Notes: generated by a model from the letters alone, not told the origin. A stretch of DNA of 64,000 bases from Qipengyuania gaetbuli (GCF_020171365.1 NZ_JAIUZO010000002.1:1054001-1118000), one strand, 5' to 3'. Shown: positions 17,360-25,866, numbered from the stretch's first letter. A program made the numbers and translations.

Positions 17360-18286
17360 GTGGCGAGCATGGGATTGAGCATCGACGAGCAGAAGGCAGT
17401 CGAGCGGTTCAAGAAGGACGTCGTCGAACCGTCGATGACGAAGCTCGTCATCCTCGATTTCTATGCCGACTGGTGCGGGCCCTGCAAGGCGCTGGCCCCG
17501 CTGCTGGAAAAGGTGTCGGCCGACTATGCCGACAAGGGCGTGGTGCTGGTGAAGGTCGATGTCGACAAGGAACAGTTCATTGCAGCCCAGTTCCAGGTCC
17601 AGTCGATCCCGACCGTCTATGCCATGTTCCAGGGCCAGCCGGTCGCCGACCTGACCAACGCCCGCAGCGAATCGCAGCTAAAGCAGACGCTCGACCAGAT
17701 CCTTGCCCAGCTTCCCGTCCAGGCGGGCGGTGACGAGGAAGCGCAGGCCGCCCAGCAGATCGACCAGTTCGTCGCCATGGGCGAACAGGTGCTGGCCGAT
17801 GGCGATGCGCCGCGTGCTGCCGGTATCTTCGCGCAGGTCACCGAAATGGCACCCGAAAGCGCCGCGGCCCATGCCGGTCTGATCCGCGCGCTGGTGCAGG
17901 CCGACCAGGTCGAGGAAGCCCGCAAGGTCCTCGAGGCCGTCCGCGCCAATCCGGCTCTCGCCGCCGACCCGCTGGTCGAGAATGCCGCTGCCGCGCTCGA
18001 ACTCGCCGGCAACAAGGTCGACGACGGCGAACTGGCCGCCCTGCGCGACAAGGCCGCGGCCGACCCTGCCGACATGGACGCGCGCATGGCCTATGCCGAG
18101 GCTGCCTTCGCCGCCGGCCAGCGCGATGCGGCTGCAGCCGAACTGCTCGCCATGGTCGAAGCCGACCGCGAATGGAACGAGGGTGCGGCCCGCGCCAAGC
18201 TGATCGACATCTTCAATGCCGTCGGCCTCGAAGACCCCTGGGTGGTCGACACGCGCCGCAAGCTGTCGCGCCTGCTGTTCGGATGA
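17360..18286 (+). CDS. Thioredoxin-domain protein with TPR-like C-terminus, YbbN/CnoX family
   Basis: A 308-residue cytoplasmic protein. Residues about 15-120 form a thioredoxin fold with active site ADWCGPCKAL (Cys39 and Cys42) and the cis-Pro loop QSIPTVY. The rest is a set of Ala-rich helical repeats (GEQVLADGDAPRAAGIFAQV, HAGLIRALVQADQVEEARKV), as in YbbN/CnoX, which acts as a chaperone and redox holdase passing clients to GroEL and DnaK. This copy keeps both cysteines. GTG 17360 is preferred to ATG 17369 because an AGGAAAGGCGG site is properly spaced. The next gene begins 5 bases after the stop. Confidence 0.88.
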   Translation: MASMGLSIDEQKAVERFKKDVVEPSMTKLVILDFYADWCGPCKALAPLLEKVSADYADKGVVLVKVDVDKEQFIAAQFQVQSIPTVYAMFQGQPVADLTNARSESQLKQTLDQILAQLPVQAGGDEEAQAAQQIDQFVAMGEQVLADGDAPRAAGIFAQVTEMAPESAAAHAGLIRALVQADQVEEARKVLEAVRANPALAADPLVENAAAALELAGNKVDDGELAALRDKAAADPADMDARMAYAEAAFAAGQRDAAAAELLAMVEADREWNEGAARAKLIDIFNAVGLEDPWVVDTRRKLSRLLFG

Positions 18287-18290
18287 TCCG

Positions 18291-18902
18291 TTGACGAAGC
18301 GTCTCTCCATCTTCCCCCTGCCCGGCGCGATCCTGTTCCCGGGGCTGCAGCTGCCGCTGCACATCTTCGAGCCGCGCTACCGCGAACTGGTCGGCAGCGC
18401 GCTGGCGAAAGACCGGCTGATCGCCATGATCCAGCCGCAGCGCGGGGGCGAGAACGCGCCGCTCTACGAGGTCGGCTGTGTCGGCCGCATCGGCGATGTC
18501 GAAGCGCTGGAAGACGGGCGCTACAATATCGTGCTCGAAGGCGAGGCGCGCTTCCGCATGCTGCGCGAACTCGACGTCACCACCGCCTTCCGCCAGATCG
18601 AGGCCGAGCTGATCGACGATCCCGAGGACGAGGTCCTCTCCAGCGTCGAGCGCGCCGCCTTCGAATTCGAGGCCAAGCGCTTTGCCGCCATGCAGGGCTA
18701 TTCGGTCGACTGGGATTCGGTCGAGCGGCTGGACGACGAGACGCTGATCAACGGCGTCGCGCAGATCATCCCGTTCGATTCGGCGGCCAAGCAGGCCCTG
18801 CTCGAGGCCCCCGACCTGTCGGAGCGGTGCGAACTGATGATCCAGCTTATGCAGTTCTTCGCCCTGCGCGACGACGGCGACGAGATCGTGACTCTTCAGT
18901 GA
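18291..18902 (+). CDS. Lon N-terminal (LON substrate-binding) domain protein
   Basis: A 203-residue stand-alone Lon-N/PUA-like domain protein starting at TTG 18291, since the domain begins at once (LSIFPLPGAILFPGLQLPLH, IFEPRYRELVGSAL) and no ATG occurs before the conserved core. GCVGRIGDVEALEDGRYNIV and the helical C-terminus with GVAQIIPFDSAAKQALLEAP complete the family pattern. There is no AAA or protease domain. Such proteins are common next to a thioredoxin/YbbN gene in alphaproteobacteria; their role, perhaps in protein quality control, is not established. Confidence 0.88.
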   Translation: MTKRLSIFPLPGAILFPGLQLPLHIFEPRYRELVGSALAKDRLIAMIQPQRGGENAPLYEVGCVGRIGDVEALEDGRYNIVLEGEARFRMLRELDVTTAFRQIEAELIDDPEDEVLSSVERAAFEFEAKRFAAMQGYSVDWDSVERLDDETLINGVAQIIPFDSAAKQALLEAPDLSERCELMIQLMQFFALRDDGDEIVTLQ

Positions 18903-18910
18903 TTGCTTTA

Positions 18911-18938
18911 CGAAGTCGCCTCCGCGACTTCGTCCTCG
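18911..18938 (+). repeat. Left copy of an inverted palindromic intergenic repeat
   Basis: A 28-base element made of the perfect hairpin CGAAGTCGC-CTCC-GCGACTTCG followed by TCCTCG. The right copy at 19102-19129 is the same element in reverse orientation, differing only at two stem positions on each arm, both compensated. A further GC-rich structured stretch (GGGGC paired with GCCCC, 18938-18968) follows, so the full element is likely longer than 28 bases. Located 9 bases after the Lon-N gene stop; it may also help transcription end. Confidence 0.8.
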
Positions 18939-19101
18939 GGGCTATTCCTTCGCTTCGCTACGGGCCCCTGCGGGCGGCCGGTCGGCCTTTGACTGCCGTG
19001 GCCAAGAACGAACCTTTAATGTGGCAAAGTTTCGGTCGGCGACCAGCCGACCGCAAGGGCGACCGCCCGCCCGCAGCGGGTGCAGCTTGCTGCACGTCTA
19101 G

Positions 19102-19129
19102 CGAGGACGAACCCGCGGAGGCGGGTTCG
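19102..19129 (-). repeat. Right copy of the inverted palindromic intergenic repeat
   Basis: On the minus strand it reads CGAACCCGC-CTCC-GCGGGTTCG then TCCTCG, with a perfect 9-base stem and the same CTCC loop as the left copy. Adjacent inward hairpins (TGCAGC-AA-GCTGCA; CCCGC-TGC-GGGCGG) mirror the structured arm of the left copy. It ends 5 bases before the marC stop codon, so the pair sits exactly between two convergent genes, the usual place for REP/BIME-type units. Confidence 0.8.
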
Positions 19130-19134
19130 AAAAT

Positions 19135-19758
19135 CTAGATACCGAAACTGCCCTTGAGGCCGTCGATCACGTATTGCGCGGCCAGCGCGGCCAGCAGCAC
19201 GCCGAGCAGGCGGGTGATCACTGCCTCCACCCGGTCGCCGAACAGGCGCATCAGGGGGCCGGCGGCAATCAGCGCGAGCATCGTGAGCAGCAGCACGCTG
19301 GCCAGCGCGCCGAGCACGACCAGCGACTGCTCCAGCCCTTGCGCCTCGTTCATCAGCAGCATGATCGCCGCGATCGCGCCGGGGCCTGCCAGCATGGGCA
19401 TGGCCATGGGGAAGACCGAGACGTCCTCCACCTCGGGCGTGGCGGCGACCTTTTCCGCGCGCTCCTCGCGCCGCTGGGTGCGCTTCTCGAAGACCATCTC
19501 GAAGGCGATCCAGAACAGCATCAGCCCGCCCGCGATGCGGAAGCTGTCGAGTTCGATATGCAGCGCGCCGAGCAAATCCTGCCCGAACAGAGCGAAAATG
19601 AGCAGGATCACGCCGGCGATGATCGTCGCGCGGATCGCCATCATCCGGGCCTGCGCCGCGCTCGCGCCCTTGGTCAGGCCGGCGTAGATCGGGGCGCAGC
19701 CGGGCGGGTCGATCACCACGAACAGCGTGATGAAGGCGGAGATGAAGAGCTGGGTCAT
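19135..19758 (-). CDS. MarC family integral membrane protein
   Basis: A 207-residue membrane protein with about six hydrophobic segments. Family marks include ISAFITLFVVIDPPGCAPIY at the start, a central DVSVFPMAMPMLAGPGAIAA loop and the C-terminal ITRLLGVLLAALAAQYVIDG. MarC proteins were once linked to multiple antibiotic resistance but that role was withdrawn; function is unknown. ATG 19758 overlaps the preceding lipoprotein gene stop by 4 bases; the longer upstream frame is inside that gene. Confidence 0.9.
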   Translation of the reverse strand: MTQLFISAFITLFVVIDPPGCAPIYAGLTKGASAAQARMMAIRATIIAGVILLIFALFGQDLLGALHIELDSFRIAGGLMLFWIAFEMVFEKRTQRREERAEKVAATPEVEDVSVFPMAMPMLAGPGAIAAIMLLMNEAQGLEQSLVVLGALASVLLLTMLALIAAGPLMRLFGDRVEAVITRLLGVLLAALAAQYVIDGLKGSFGI

Positions 19759-20435
19759 TCGGCCGTTCCTGCGCCAAGGGTGACGTTCACGACCTGCTCC
19801 CAGCCGGTCTCCTTCGCCAGCCAGACGACATATCGCCGCTCGCCCGCGACACCCGTATGGAAGCCCCATGCCAGCGAACCGTCACGCGATGCGCGCAGGG
19901 GAATGGCGGAATCCGGTTCGCCCACATCGACCGGGCGGCGGCAGGCAGCCACTTCGCTTCCGATCATGTCCGGCGCTTGCGGCGCGGCGTCCTGCGGGAT
20001 GCCGAAATCGAAGACGTAGAGATATTCGCCATCGCGCTGGCGCTGCCAGACGGTGTTGAACGTCCCGACCTTGCCGTCGGGATCGCGGAAAGCCCCCTGC
20101 GTGACTGCGATCGAGCCGTCGCAGCTCGACCACACGCGGTGCGGTTCCCACGCGACGGCCTGCGGCGGGTCCTGCTGCTGCTTGAGCCAGGGCTTGGCCT
20201 CGATCGCGCCGTTCTGCCCGAACAGCAGCGCGCCCTCTGCCGCATATTCGGCAAACGCGGTCCACTGTCCCTTTTCGCGCGCGGCGCGGGCGAAGGCGAG
20301 TTCGGTGGCGATGACCTTGGAGGGGCTGGCGGTCGGCGTCAGCAACCGGGCATAGCGATCGCGCGGCCCCGGCGCGGTGGAGCAGGCGGTGAGAGCCAGC
20401 GCGCTCGCGGCGAGTAAGGCAAGGCGCAGCGTCAC
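19755..20435 (-). CDS. Predicted lipoprotein, NTF2-like domain
   Basis: A 226-residue protein with lipoprotein signal [18 protein letters not shown] and lipobox LTAC. The mature part has a helix [20 protein letters not shown] and strands such as [20 protein letters not shown] and [10 protein letters not shown], which resemble the DUF4440/NTF2-like fold used for small-molecule binding. No catalytic residues can be named. It is the third gene of a four-gene minus-strand run with 4-base overlaps at both ends (folD before, marC after). Function unknown. Confidence 0.8.
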   Translation of the reverse strand: MTLRLALLAASALALTACSTAPGPRDRYARLLTPTASPSKVIATELAFARAAREKGQWTAFAEYAAEGALLFGQNGAIEAKPWLKQQQDPPQAVAWEPHRVWSSCDGSIAVTQGAFRDPDGKVGTFNTVWQRQRDGEYLYVFDFGIPQDAAPQAPDMIGSEVAACRRPVDVGEPDSAIPLRASRDGSLAWGFHTGVAGERRYVVWLAKETGWEQVVNVTLGAGTAE

Positions 20436-21325
20436 AGCGCAGCCGGCACTTCCAGCCCTGCATTGCGATAGGCCGCGACCAGTGTGTTACGCAGCAGCAC
20501 CGCAATAGTCATCGGGCCGACGCCGCCGGGCACGGGCGTGATGGCCGAGGCAACGTTCTGCGCGCCGGCATAGTCGACATCGCCGACCAGCCTGCCCTTC
20601 TCCTCGCCCTCGGCAGGGGGCAGGCGGTTGATGCCAACGTCGATCACGGTCGCGCCGTCTTTCAGCCATTCTGCCTTGACCATTTCCGCGCGGCCCACGG
20701 CAGCGACGACGATATCCGCGCGCTTTACCACTGCGGGCAGGTCCTTGGTGCGGCTGTGCGCGATGGTGACGGTGGCATTGGCGTCGAGCAAGAGCTGCGC
20801 CATCGGCTTGCCGACGATGTTCGAGCGGCCGATCACCACGGCCTCGAGGCCGGAGAGGTCGCCCAGCCGGTCGGTCAGCAGCATCATGCAGCCGAGCGGC
20901 GTGCAGGGCACGAAGCCGTGCTGGCCCACGGCAAGGCGGCCCGCATTGGTGACATGGAAACCGTCCACGTCCTTGTCCGGGCTGATGCTCGCGATGACGG
21001 CCTGTTCGTCGAGATGACCGGGCAGCGGCAGCTGGACGAGGATGCCGTCCACCGCATCGTCATTGTTGAGTTGGTCGACCAGCGCCAGCAATTCCGCCTC
21101 GGACGTGTCGGCAGGCAGGCGATGCTCGAAGCTTTCCATGCCCGCGGCCACGGTCGCCTTGTGCTTCGAGCCGACATAGACCTGGCTCGCCGGGTCTTCG
21201 CCCACCAGCACCACGGCAAGGCCCGCCTTGCGGCCCGCCTTGTGTTCGAACTGCCCTGCAAGCGCGCCGACGCGCTCCCTGAGGAGGGCGGCAAAGGCTT
21301 TTCCGTCGATCCGTTCAGCGGTCAT
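20432..21325 (-). CDS. folD: Bifunctional methylenetetrahydrofolate dehydrogenase / methenyltetrahydrofolate cyclohydrolase
   Basis: A 297-residue cytosolic enzyme of one-carbon metabolism interconverting 5,10-methylene-, methenyl- and 10-formyl-tetrahydrofolate with NADP. The folate site has [20 protein letters not shown] with the catalytic Lys and Tyr, then [18 protein letters not shown] and [16 protein letters not shown]. The Rossmann part has [20 protein letters not shown] and the C-terminus ends with [19 protein letters not shown]. Length is typical. It overlaps yggT upstream and the lipoprotein downstream by 4 bases each. Confidence 0.97.
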   Translation of the reverse strand: MTAERIDGKAFAALLRERVGALAGQFEHKAGRKAGLAVVLVGEDPASQVYVGSKHKATVAAGMESFEHRLPADTSEAELLALVDQLNNDDAVDGILVQLPLPGHLDEQAVIASISPDKDVDGFHVTNAGRLAVGQHGFVPCTPLGCMMLLTDRLGDLSGLEAVVIGRSNIVGKPMAQLLLDANATVTIAHSRTKDLPAVVKRADIVVAAVGRAEMVKAEWLKDGATVIDVGINRLPPAEGEEKGRLVGDVDYAGAQNVASAITPVPGGVGPMTIAVLLRNTLVAAYRNAGLEVPAAL

Positions 21326-21606
21326 AGCGAGTAGATGATGTTCCCGAGCACGATAAGGATGATGTTGAGCGCGATGATCAGCACCAGCGGCGAAAAGTCG
21401 ATCATGCCGGTCTGCGGCAGCAGGTTGCGGATCGGCCTCAACACCGGGTCCAGCAGGCGGTTGATGCCGTCGTAGAAGCTCATCAGGAATTCGTTGCGCC
21501 CGACCACGTTGAAGGCGAACAGCAGGCCGATGATGAACTGGATGATGATCAGCATCACGAACACGTTCGTGAGCATCTCGAGGATCTGGTAGAGAGTGAT
21601 AAGCAC
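21322..21606 (-). CDS. YggT family membrane protein
   Basis: A 94-residue protein with two hydrophobic hairpins: [20 protein letters not shown] at the start and [20 protein letters not shown] at the end, separated by the family motif [20 protein letters not shown]. Single-repeat YggT proteins are small inner-membrane proteins; some have been linked to osmotic stress or envelope growth, but function is unsettled. It overlaps folD by 4 bases and lies 76 bases after argB. Confidence 0.93.
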   Translation of the reverse strand: MLITLYQILEMLTNVFVMLIIIQFIIGLLFAFNVVGRNEFLMSFYDGINRLLDPVLRPIRNLLPQTGMIDFSPLVLIIALNIILIVLGNIIYSL

Positions 21607-21682
21607 TAGGGTGAACCCCGTTTCTGTCTGAGCAATCCCGTGTCGCAGCGTCCTACACGTGGCGGACGCGGCGCGCCAAGCC

Positions 21683-22591
21683 CTATCGGGCGCTTATCAG
21701 CGTACCTGCGCCCCGCTGGGTGAAGAATTCGAGCAGCATGGCGTGGGGAATGCGCCCGTCGAGCACGACCGCGGCCTCGCATCCCGCCTCGACAGCCGAG
21801 ACGCAGGTTTCGAGCTTGGGAATCATGCCGCCGCTGATCGTGCCGTCGGCGCGCAACGCGGCGATGTCGGCCGGCGTCAGATCGGTCAGCAGCGCGCCGT
21901 CCTTGCCCAGCACGCCGGGCACGTCGGTCAGCAGCAGCAGCCTTGCCGCCCCCAGCGCCGCCGCCAGCGCGCCGGCCATGGTGTCGGCGTTGATATTGTA
22001 GGTGTGGCCGTCCTCGCCCGCCGCGATCGGGGCGACGATCGGGATCATGCCGGCCGCCGTCGCGGTTTCGATGATCGTGGTGTCGACCGCGCAGGGTTCG
22101 CCCACGAAGCCGAGGTCGAGCGCGCGCTCGATATTGCTTTCCGGGTCCTTGGTCGTGCGCTCGACCTTGCGCGCGGTGACGAGGCCGCCATCCTTGCCGG
22201 AAATGCCCACCGCCTTGCCGCCGGCGCGCGCGATGGAGGAAACCAGCGCCTTGTTGATCGCGCCGGACAGGACCATCTCCGCCACCTCGGCGGTCGCCTT
22301 GTCGGTGACGCGCAGCCCGTCGATGAACTGCGTCTCGACGCCCAGTTTCTCCAGCATCCGGCCGATCTGCGGGCCGCCGCCATGGACCACCACCGGGTTG
22401 ATGCCGACTGCCTTCAGCAGCACGACGTCCTCGGCGAATTCGCGTGCGGCGTTCTCGTCGCCCATGGCGTTGCCGCCGTATTTCACCACGAAGCTCTTGC
22501 CGGCATAGCGCTGGAAGTAGGGCAGCGCCTCGATCAGCGTCTGGGCCTTGGTGCTCGCCTCGTGCATGGGCTGGGTTTCGCTCGCGTTCAT
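21683..22591 (-). CDS. argB: Acetylglutamate kinase
   Basis: A 302-residue amino-acid kinase that phosphorylates N-acetyl-L-glutamate in arginine synthesis. The phosphate-binding start is [34 protein letters not shown] and the substrate-binding [20 protein letters not shown] follow, then [20 protein letters not shown] and [15 protein letters not shown]. The N-terminal helix [20 protein letters not shown] is the type that in hexameric arginine-sensitive enzymes links dimers, so arginine feedback inhibition is plausible. First gene of the minus-strand run through yggT, folD and marC. Confidence 0.97.
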   Translation of the reverse strand: MNASETQPMHEASTKAQTLIEALPYFQRYAGKSFVVKYGGNAMGDENAAREFAEDVVLLKAVGINPVVVHGGGPQIGRMLEKLGVETQFIDGLRVTDKATAEVAEMVLSGAINKALVSSIARAGGKAVGISGKDGGLVTARKVERTTKDPESNIERALDLGFVGEPCAVDTTIIETATAAGMIPIVAPIAAGEDGHTYNINADTMAGALAAALGAARLLLLTDVPGVLGKDGALLTDLTPADIAALRADGTISGGMIPKLETCVSAVEAGCEAAVVLDGRIPHAMLLEFFTQRGAGTLISAR

Positions 22592-22685
22592 GGCGGGTGG
22601 CCTTAGCTTTTGCGCAGCGAGCGGGGAAGGGGAAAGCGCCCCTCACCGCTTGCCGCCGGCCTGCGGCACTGCCATCACGCCCGGC

Positions 22686-23321
22686 ATGACCATGCACCGC
22701 ACGCTCGCCCTTGCCGCCCTCCTCCCGCTGGCCGCCTGTGCCAGCACCCCCGATGCGCCGCCGCTGCCCGAGACGCAGGAGCGGTTCTGGCAGGCGCTCT
22801 CCAGCCATTGCGGCGAAGCTTACGAGGGCGCGCTCGCCAGCAGCGACGCGCGCGATGGGGACTGGGCGGGCAAGCGCATGGTGGCGCACTGGGCGGATTG
22901 CTCCGACACGCGCGTCGCCATCGCCTTCCATGTCGAGGACGCAGAGGCGCCGGGCGGCTGGAACCGCTCGCGCACCTGGCTGGTCACGCGCACGGCAGAT
23001 GGCCTCAGGCTCAAGCACGACCACCGGCACGAGGACGGCAGCGAGGACGCGGTCACGCAATATGGCGGCGACACGCTGTCGGCGGGCACGGCGCGGGTGC
23101 AGGACTTCCCCGTCGATGCCTTTTCCATCGCCATGTTCGAGCGCGAGGGGCTGTCCGCCTCGCTCACCAATGTCTGGCGGATCGAGGTCGACCCGGCCGG
23201 TGCGCAGGCCCCGCGCTTCGCCTACCAGCTGACCCGCCGCAACGATCCCACCCGCCTGTTCCGGGTCGAGTTCGACGCCTCGTCTCCGGTTACTCCGCCC
23301 CCGACCGCCTGGGGGTGGTAA
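22686..23321 (+). CDS. Predicted lipoprotein of unknown function
   Basis: A 211-residue protein with lipoprotein signal MTMHRTLALAALLPLAAC and lipobox LAAC. The mature part has ERFWQALSSHCGEAYEGALA, RMVAHWADCSDTRVAIAFHV, RTWLVTRTADGLRLKHDHRH and a C-terminal RIEVDPAGAQAPRFAYQLTR. The two cysteines may form a disulfide, and the HDHRHEDGSED stretch is unusually rich in His and Asp. I do not recognise a characterised family. It is transcribed divergently from argB with about 95 bases between the starts. Confidence 0.75.
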   Translation: MTMHRTLALAALLPLAACASTPDAPPLPETQERFWQALSSHCGEAYEGALASSDARDGDWAGKRMVAHWADCSDTRVAIAFHVEDAEAPGGWNRSRTWLVTRTADGLRLKHDHRHEDGSEDAVTQYGGDTLSAGTARVQDFPVDAFSIAMFEREGLSASLTNVWRIEVDPAGAQAPRFAYQLTRRNDPTRLFRVEFDASSPVTPPPTAWGW

Positions 23322-23343
23322 GGAGGAGCGTGCCTACGTGAAA

Positions 23344-23373
23344 CGGCCCGCATCCCCTGGGGGACACGGGCCG
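23344..23373. terminator. Hairpin between convergent genes
   Basis: Outer stem CGGCCCG (23344-23350) pairs with CGGGCCG (23367-23373), and inner CCCC (23354-23357) pairs with a G run (23359-23363). It lies between the convergent lipoprotein gene and the DUF1294 gene and could act in both directions, but has no T-run. Confidence 0.45.
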
Positions 23374-23434
23374 GGACAGGGGTGCGATCACGGCGGCAAA
23401 CAAGCAGACCGCACCCGGGAACCCTGCCGCCTCG

Positions 23435-23731
23435 TCAGGCGAAGCTGAGATAGAGCAGCGTTCCCGCCAGCAGGATCACGTGCACGCAGGCGAGCGCGTG
23501 GAGCTGGTTGGAGAAGGGCTGCTTGCGTTCCTTGTGATGGAAAGCCGCGCGCGCGGCATAGGCACCGGGCGTGCCCCCGATCATCGCCCAGCCGAGCAGG
23601 CTGGTTTCGGGAACGCGCCACCCGCCGCTTTCGGCCATGGCCTTGTCCACCGCGAAGGCGAGGAAGGCGCACAGATTGATCGCGATCAGGTAATAAACGA
23701 AATACTCAAGGGCAACGAACTGGGCTGACAT
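23435..23731 (-). CDS. DUF1294 small membrane protein (first of two)
   Basis: A 98-residue protein with hydrophobic segments at YFVYYLIAINLCAFLAFAVD and ALACVHVILLAGTLLYLSF around the DUF1294 core: DKAMAESGGWRVPETSLLGW, AMIGGTPGAYAARAAFHHKE, RKQPFSN. ATG 23731 is preferred over 23746 because a GGAG element lies about 9 bases upstream. The family is a short inner-membrane protein of unknown function. A second, longer DUF1294 gene lies 0.8 kb away on the same strand. Confidence 0.88.
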   Translation of the reverse strand: MSAQFVALEYFVYYLIAINLCAFLAFAVDKAMAESGGWRVPETSLLGWAMIGGTPGAYAARAAFHHKERKQPFSNQLHALACVHVILLAGTLLYLSFA

Positions 23732-23921
23732 GACGTGGCTCCACAAAGCAGACGTACAGACAGCGACACCGCGTGTTCTTTATGGCGCGCAGTAATACTG
23801 CACCGCAACACGTGTGTATTGTTCAAAGGCGACATCGTTGTTTTTGCGCCTCAGGCGCCGGCCAAGCCTTCAGGCCCCGCTTCCCGAAGGTAGCGAGGTG
23901 GTCACGCCGCGCCTGACGCGC

Positions 23922-24155
23922 TTACTCGGCCGGGGCTTCCTCTTCCGCCTCGGCGGTCGGCGTCATCGGCGTGTCGGGCGTGTCGACCGGCACCGCGTCG
24001 GGATCTTCCTGCGTGACGATCAGCTCGCCGCCGCCGGCATCCTCGACATCCGTAGCGTAGGTCTTTTCCTCCGCTTCCTGCGCGCAGGCGGCCAGCAGCA
24101 GGGCTGCGGCCACGGGTGCGGCGAGGCGGATCGGGCTTGCGGGGTCGAACTTCAT
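23922..24155 (-). CDS. Small acidic lipoprotein
   Basis: A 77-residue protein with signal PIRLAAPVAAALLLAACAQE and lipobox LAAC, followed by a low-complexity acidic tail rich in Glu, Asp, Pro and Thr (VDTPDTPMTPTAEAEEEAP). A strong AAGGAGGC ribosome site precedes ATG 24155. The mature part is probably disordered. No family recognised; it is 17 bases from the YdcH gene on the same strand and may be cotranscribed with it. Confidence 0.72.
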   Translation of the reverse strand: MKFDPASPIRLAAPVAAALLLAACAQEAEEKTYATDVEDAGGGELIVTQEDPDAVPVDTPDTPMTPTAEAEEEAPAE

Positions 24156-24172
24156 GGTAATGCCTCCTTGGT

Positions 24173-24427
24173 TCAGGCTGCGCTGCGGGCCTTGGTGACG
24201 ATGGCGGTGATCTCGTCGAGCAGGCTGAGGCGCTGCTTCTTGAGAGCTTCGGTCCGCTCGTCGCTGGCCGCTTCGGTTTCCGCCTCGATCCGGTGCACCT
24301 GGCGGTTCACCTCGTGATAGTCGTCGGCGAGGCGCGCGAACCGCCCATCCTGCGTCTTCAGCTGCGTGATCAGTTCACGGTCGCGGGCGAAGATCTTGGT
24401 CAGTTCGTTGGGCGTGTGCTGCGACAT
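24173..24427 (-). CDS. YdcH family (DUF465) protein
   Basis: An 84-residue, almost wholly helical protein. The YdcH pattern is seen in HTPNELTKIFARDRELITQL, FARLADDYHEVNRQVHRIEA and EALKKQRLSLLDEITAIV, two long amphipathic helices likely to form a coiled coil. ATG 24427 follows a GGGAAAGGTATCC segment; longer upstream frames are not supported. Function unknown, cytoplasmic. Confidence 0.86.
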   Translation of the reverse strand: MSQHTPNELTKIFARDRELITQLKTQDGRFARLADDYHEVNRQVHRIEAETEAASDERTEALKKQRLSLLDEITAIVTKARSAA

Positions 24428-24506
24428 GCGGATACCTTTCCCTAATGGTTGCAGGGAATCGGGTAATACGGGGAAGTCACGGCATCTTTGAGGCAGGTCA
24501 ATTTGC

Positions 24507-24971
24507 TCAGTAGTCTTCGCAAGCAGTCCCGTCGCCATCACCGTCCATATTCGATCGGTAGCCCGGCTCGCCGCGATGGAGCGGGGCCTTGCCCGCCGCG
24601 CGCACCTCGTTGCAGCCGGAGTAGGTGACCGAGCGTTCCACGGCATGGCGGGCTGCGCGCTCTTCGGGCGTTTCCAGCATGGCAGGCATGATGAAGAACA
24701 CGGTAACAAGGGCGATGCCCTGCACCAGCGCAACGCTGAGCAAGCCCTGGTTGAAACTGCGCTTGCGGGTCTTGTGGCGAAAGGCGCTGCGTCCCGCCAG
24801 CGCGCCGGGTAGCCCGCCGAGGAAGGCAACGCCGAGCAGCGTGTCTTCCCTGATCCGCCAGCCGCCGTTTTCCGCGCGGGCCTTGTCGATACCGAACAGG
24901 GCGAAAGCGAGGAAATTCACCGCAATCAGGTAATAGGTCGCGATCTCCATCGGGTTGAAAGGCAAGGGCAT
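24507..24971 (-). CDS. DUF1294 membrane protein with C-terminal excalibur domain (second of two)
   Basis: A 154-residue protein. Residues 1-85 repeat the DUF1294 layout (YYLIAVNFLAFALFGIDKAR, AENGGWRIREDTLLGVAFLG, GLPGALAGRSAFRHKTRKRS), then a further hydrophobic helix VALVQGIALVTVFFIMPAML. The C-terminal 38 residues are an excalibur-type calcium-binding module (YSGCNEVRAAGKAPLHRGEP, DGDGDGTACEDY) with the DxDxDG loop and paired cysteines. This module is usually extracytoplasmic. Paralogue of the gene at 23435-23731. Confidence 0.88.
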   Translation of the reverse strand: MPLPFNPMEIATYYLIAVNFLAFALFGIDKARAENGGWRIREDTLLGVAFLGGLPGALAGRSAFRHKTRKRSFNQGLLSVALVQGIALVTVFFIMPAMLETPEERAARHAVERSVTYSGCNEVRAAGKAPLHRGEPGYRSNMDGDGDGTACEDY

Positions 24972-25141
24972 AGGCGTGGTCCGGACAGGGGCGGCATCGG
25001 CGCCGCTGCGTGCGGCATGCCCTTCATATACTTAAGGAAATCATACCTGCGCGGGCGGTTTTGCTATGCTTTTTGACATACACGGAAAAGTAACCCGCGG
25101 CCCGATAGACCGTCCCGCGAAAGGACTTGGGGGGTTGCGAC

Positions 25142-25279
25142 ATGGCTACGAAGATGGACGACCGGAACGGGGAAGAGCGGCGCACGGGCGAGAGGCGCGT
25201 GCAGCAGCTTCCTTTCGACGGGCCCGATCGCCGCGAGGGCGAACGGCGCGGGGCGGAGGAGCGCCGGCGGCGCTACTGA
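25142..25279 (+). CDS. Short arginine/glutamate-rich protein, 45 residues
   Basis: ATG 25142 to TGA 25279. The peptide has three RR-x-G-x-RR-like repeats (GEERRTGERR, DRREGERRGAEERRRRY) and almost no hydrophobic residues. A G-rich stretch (GGACTTGGGGGGTTGCG) lies upstream and may hold the ribosome site. Short proteins with repeated R-R-x-G-x-R-R motifs occur in alphaproteobacteria but I cannot assign a family. Coding status is likely but not certain. Confidence 0.5.
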   Translation: MATKMDDRNGEERRTGERRVQQLPFDGPDRREGERRGAEERRRRY

Positions 25280-25410
25280 GCCGCTTGCACGGCTGGACGG
25301 ATTGCGGGCCGGCGCGGGATTGAACCCCTGCGCCGGCCCGCTATCGTTCGGGGGCAATGGCACGCCCGATCCGCTTCCGAACGACACGCCGCAGGCAGAG
25401 GGGCAGACGG

Positions 25411-25866
25411 ATGGGCAGGCGCAGCCTGTGGTGGCTGGTGCTGCTGCTAGCGCTGGCGGCGACGCTTTACATCAACGGCGGCAGGCTGGGCCCGCCCGAG
25501 CGGCTGGACGAGGTCACGTACCGCTTCGGCCTGTGCGGCCAGCGCGGGGGCAACGCCTGCGTGATCGACGGCGACACGGTGGCGATCGGCCAGCGCCGCG
25601 TGCGCCTGACCGGCTTCGACGCGCCGGAAATGGACGGCGCCTGCAATGCCGAGCGCGCGCAGGCGCAGGCGGCCCGCACGGCTCTCCACGCCTGGCTCGC
25701 CCATGGCCCCTTCATCTGGACCGGCGGCACCGACCCTCCCCGCGACCGCTATGGCCGCGAACTGCGCGCAGCCTCACGCGGCGAGGAAACGCTGGCGGAC
25801 CACATGATCGCCGCTGGCCTCGCCGAGGGCGATGGCTGGAGCGAGGGGCGCGACTGGTGCGCATGA
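25411..25866 (+). CDS. Thermonuclease (SNase-like) family protein
   Basis: A 151-residue protein with an N-terminal membrane anchor or signal (MGRRSLWWLVLLLALAATLY) and a staphylococcal-nuclease-like domain: CVIDGDTVAIGQRRVRLTGF, DAPEMDGACNAERAQ, and the C-terminal DRYGRELRAA. The Asp and Arg residues of the active site (D-G-D-T, R-L-x-G-x-D-x-P-E, R-Y-G-R) are present. ATG 25411 is preferred because of the GAGGGGC site upstream; ATG 25357 would add 18 mostly basic residues. The last 16 codons match the end of the next gene. Confidence 0.85.
   Translation: MGRRSLWWLVLLLALAATLYINGGRLGPPERLDEVTYRFGLCGQRGGNACVIDGDTVAIGQRRVRLTGFDAPEMDGACNAERAQAQAARTALHAWLAHGPFIWTGGTDPPRDRYGRELRAASRGEETLADHMIAAGLAEGDGWSEGRDWCA
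25813..25839 (+). repeat. 27-base direct repeat, copy 1 (nuclease gene 3' end)
   Basis: Begins GCTGGCCTCGCCGAGGGC and ends GATGGCTGG, encoding AGLAEGDGW in frame. An identical 27-base copy is at 26414-26440 in the next gene, also in frame. Confidence 0.9.
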
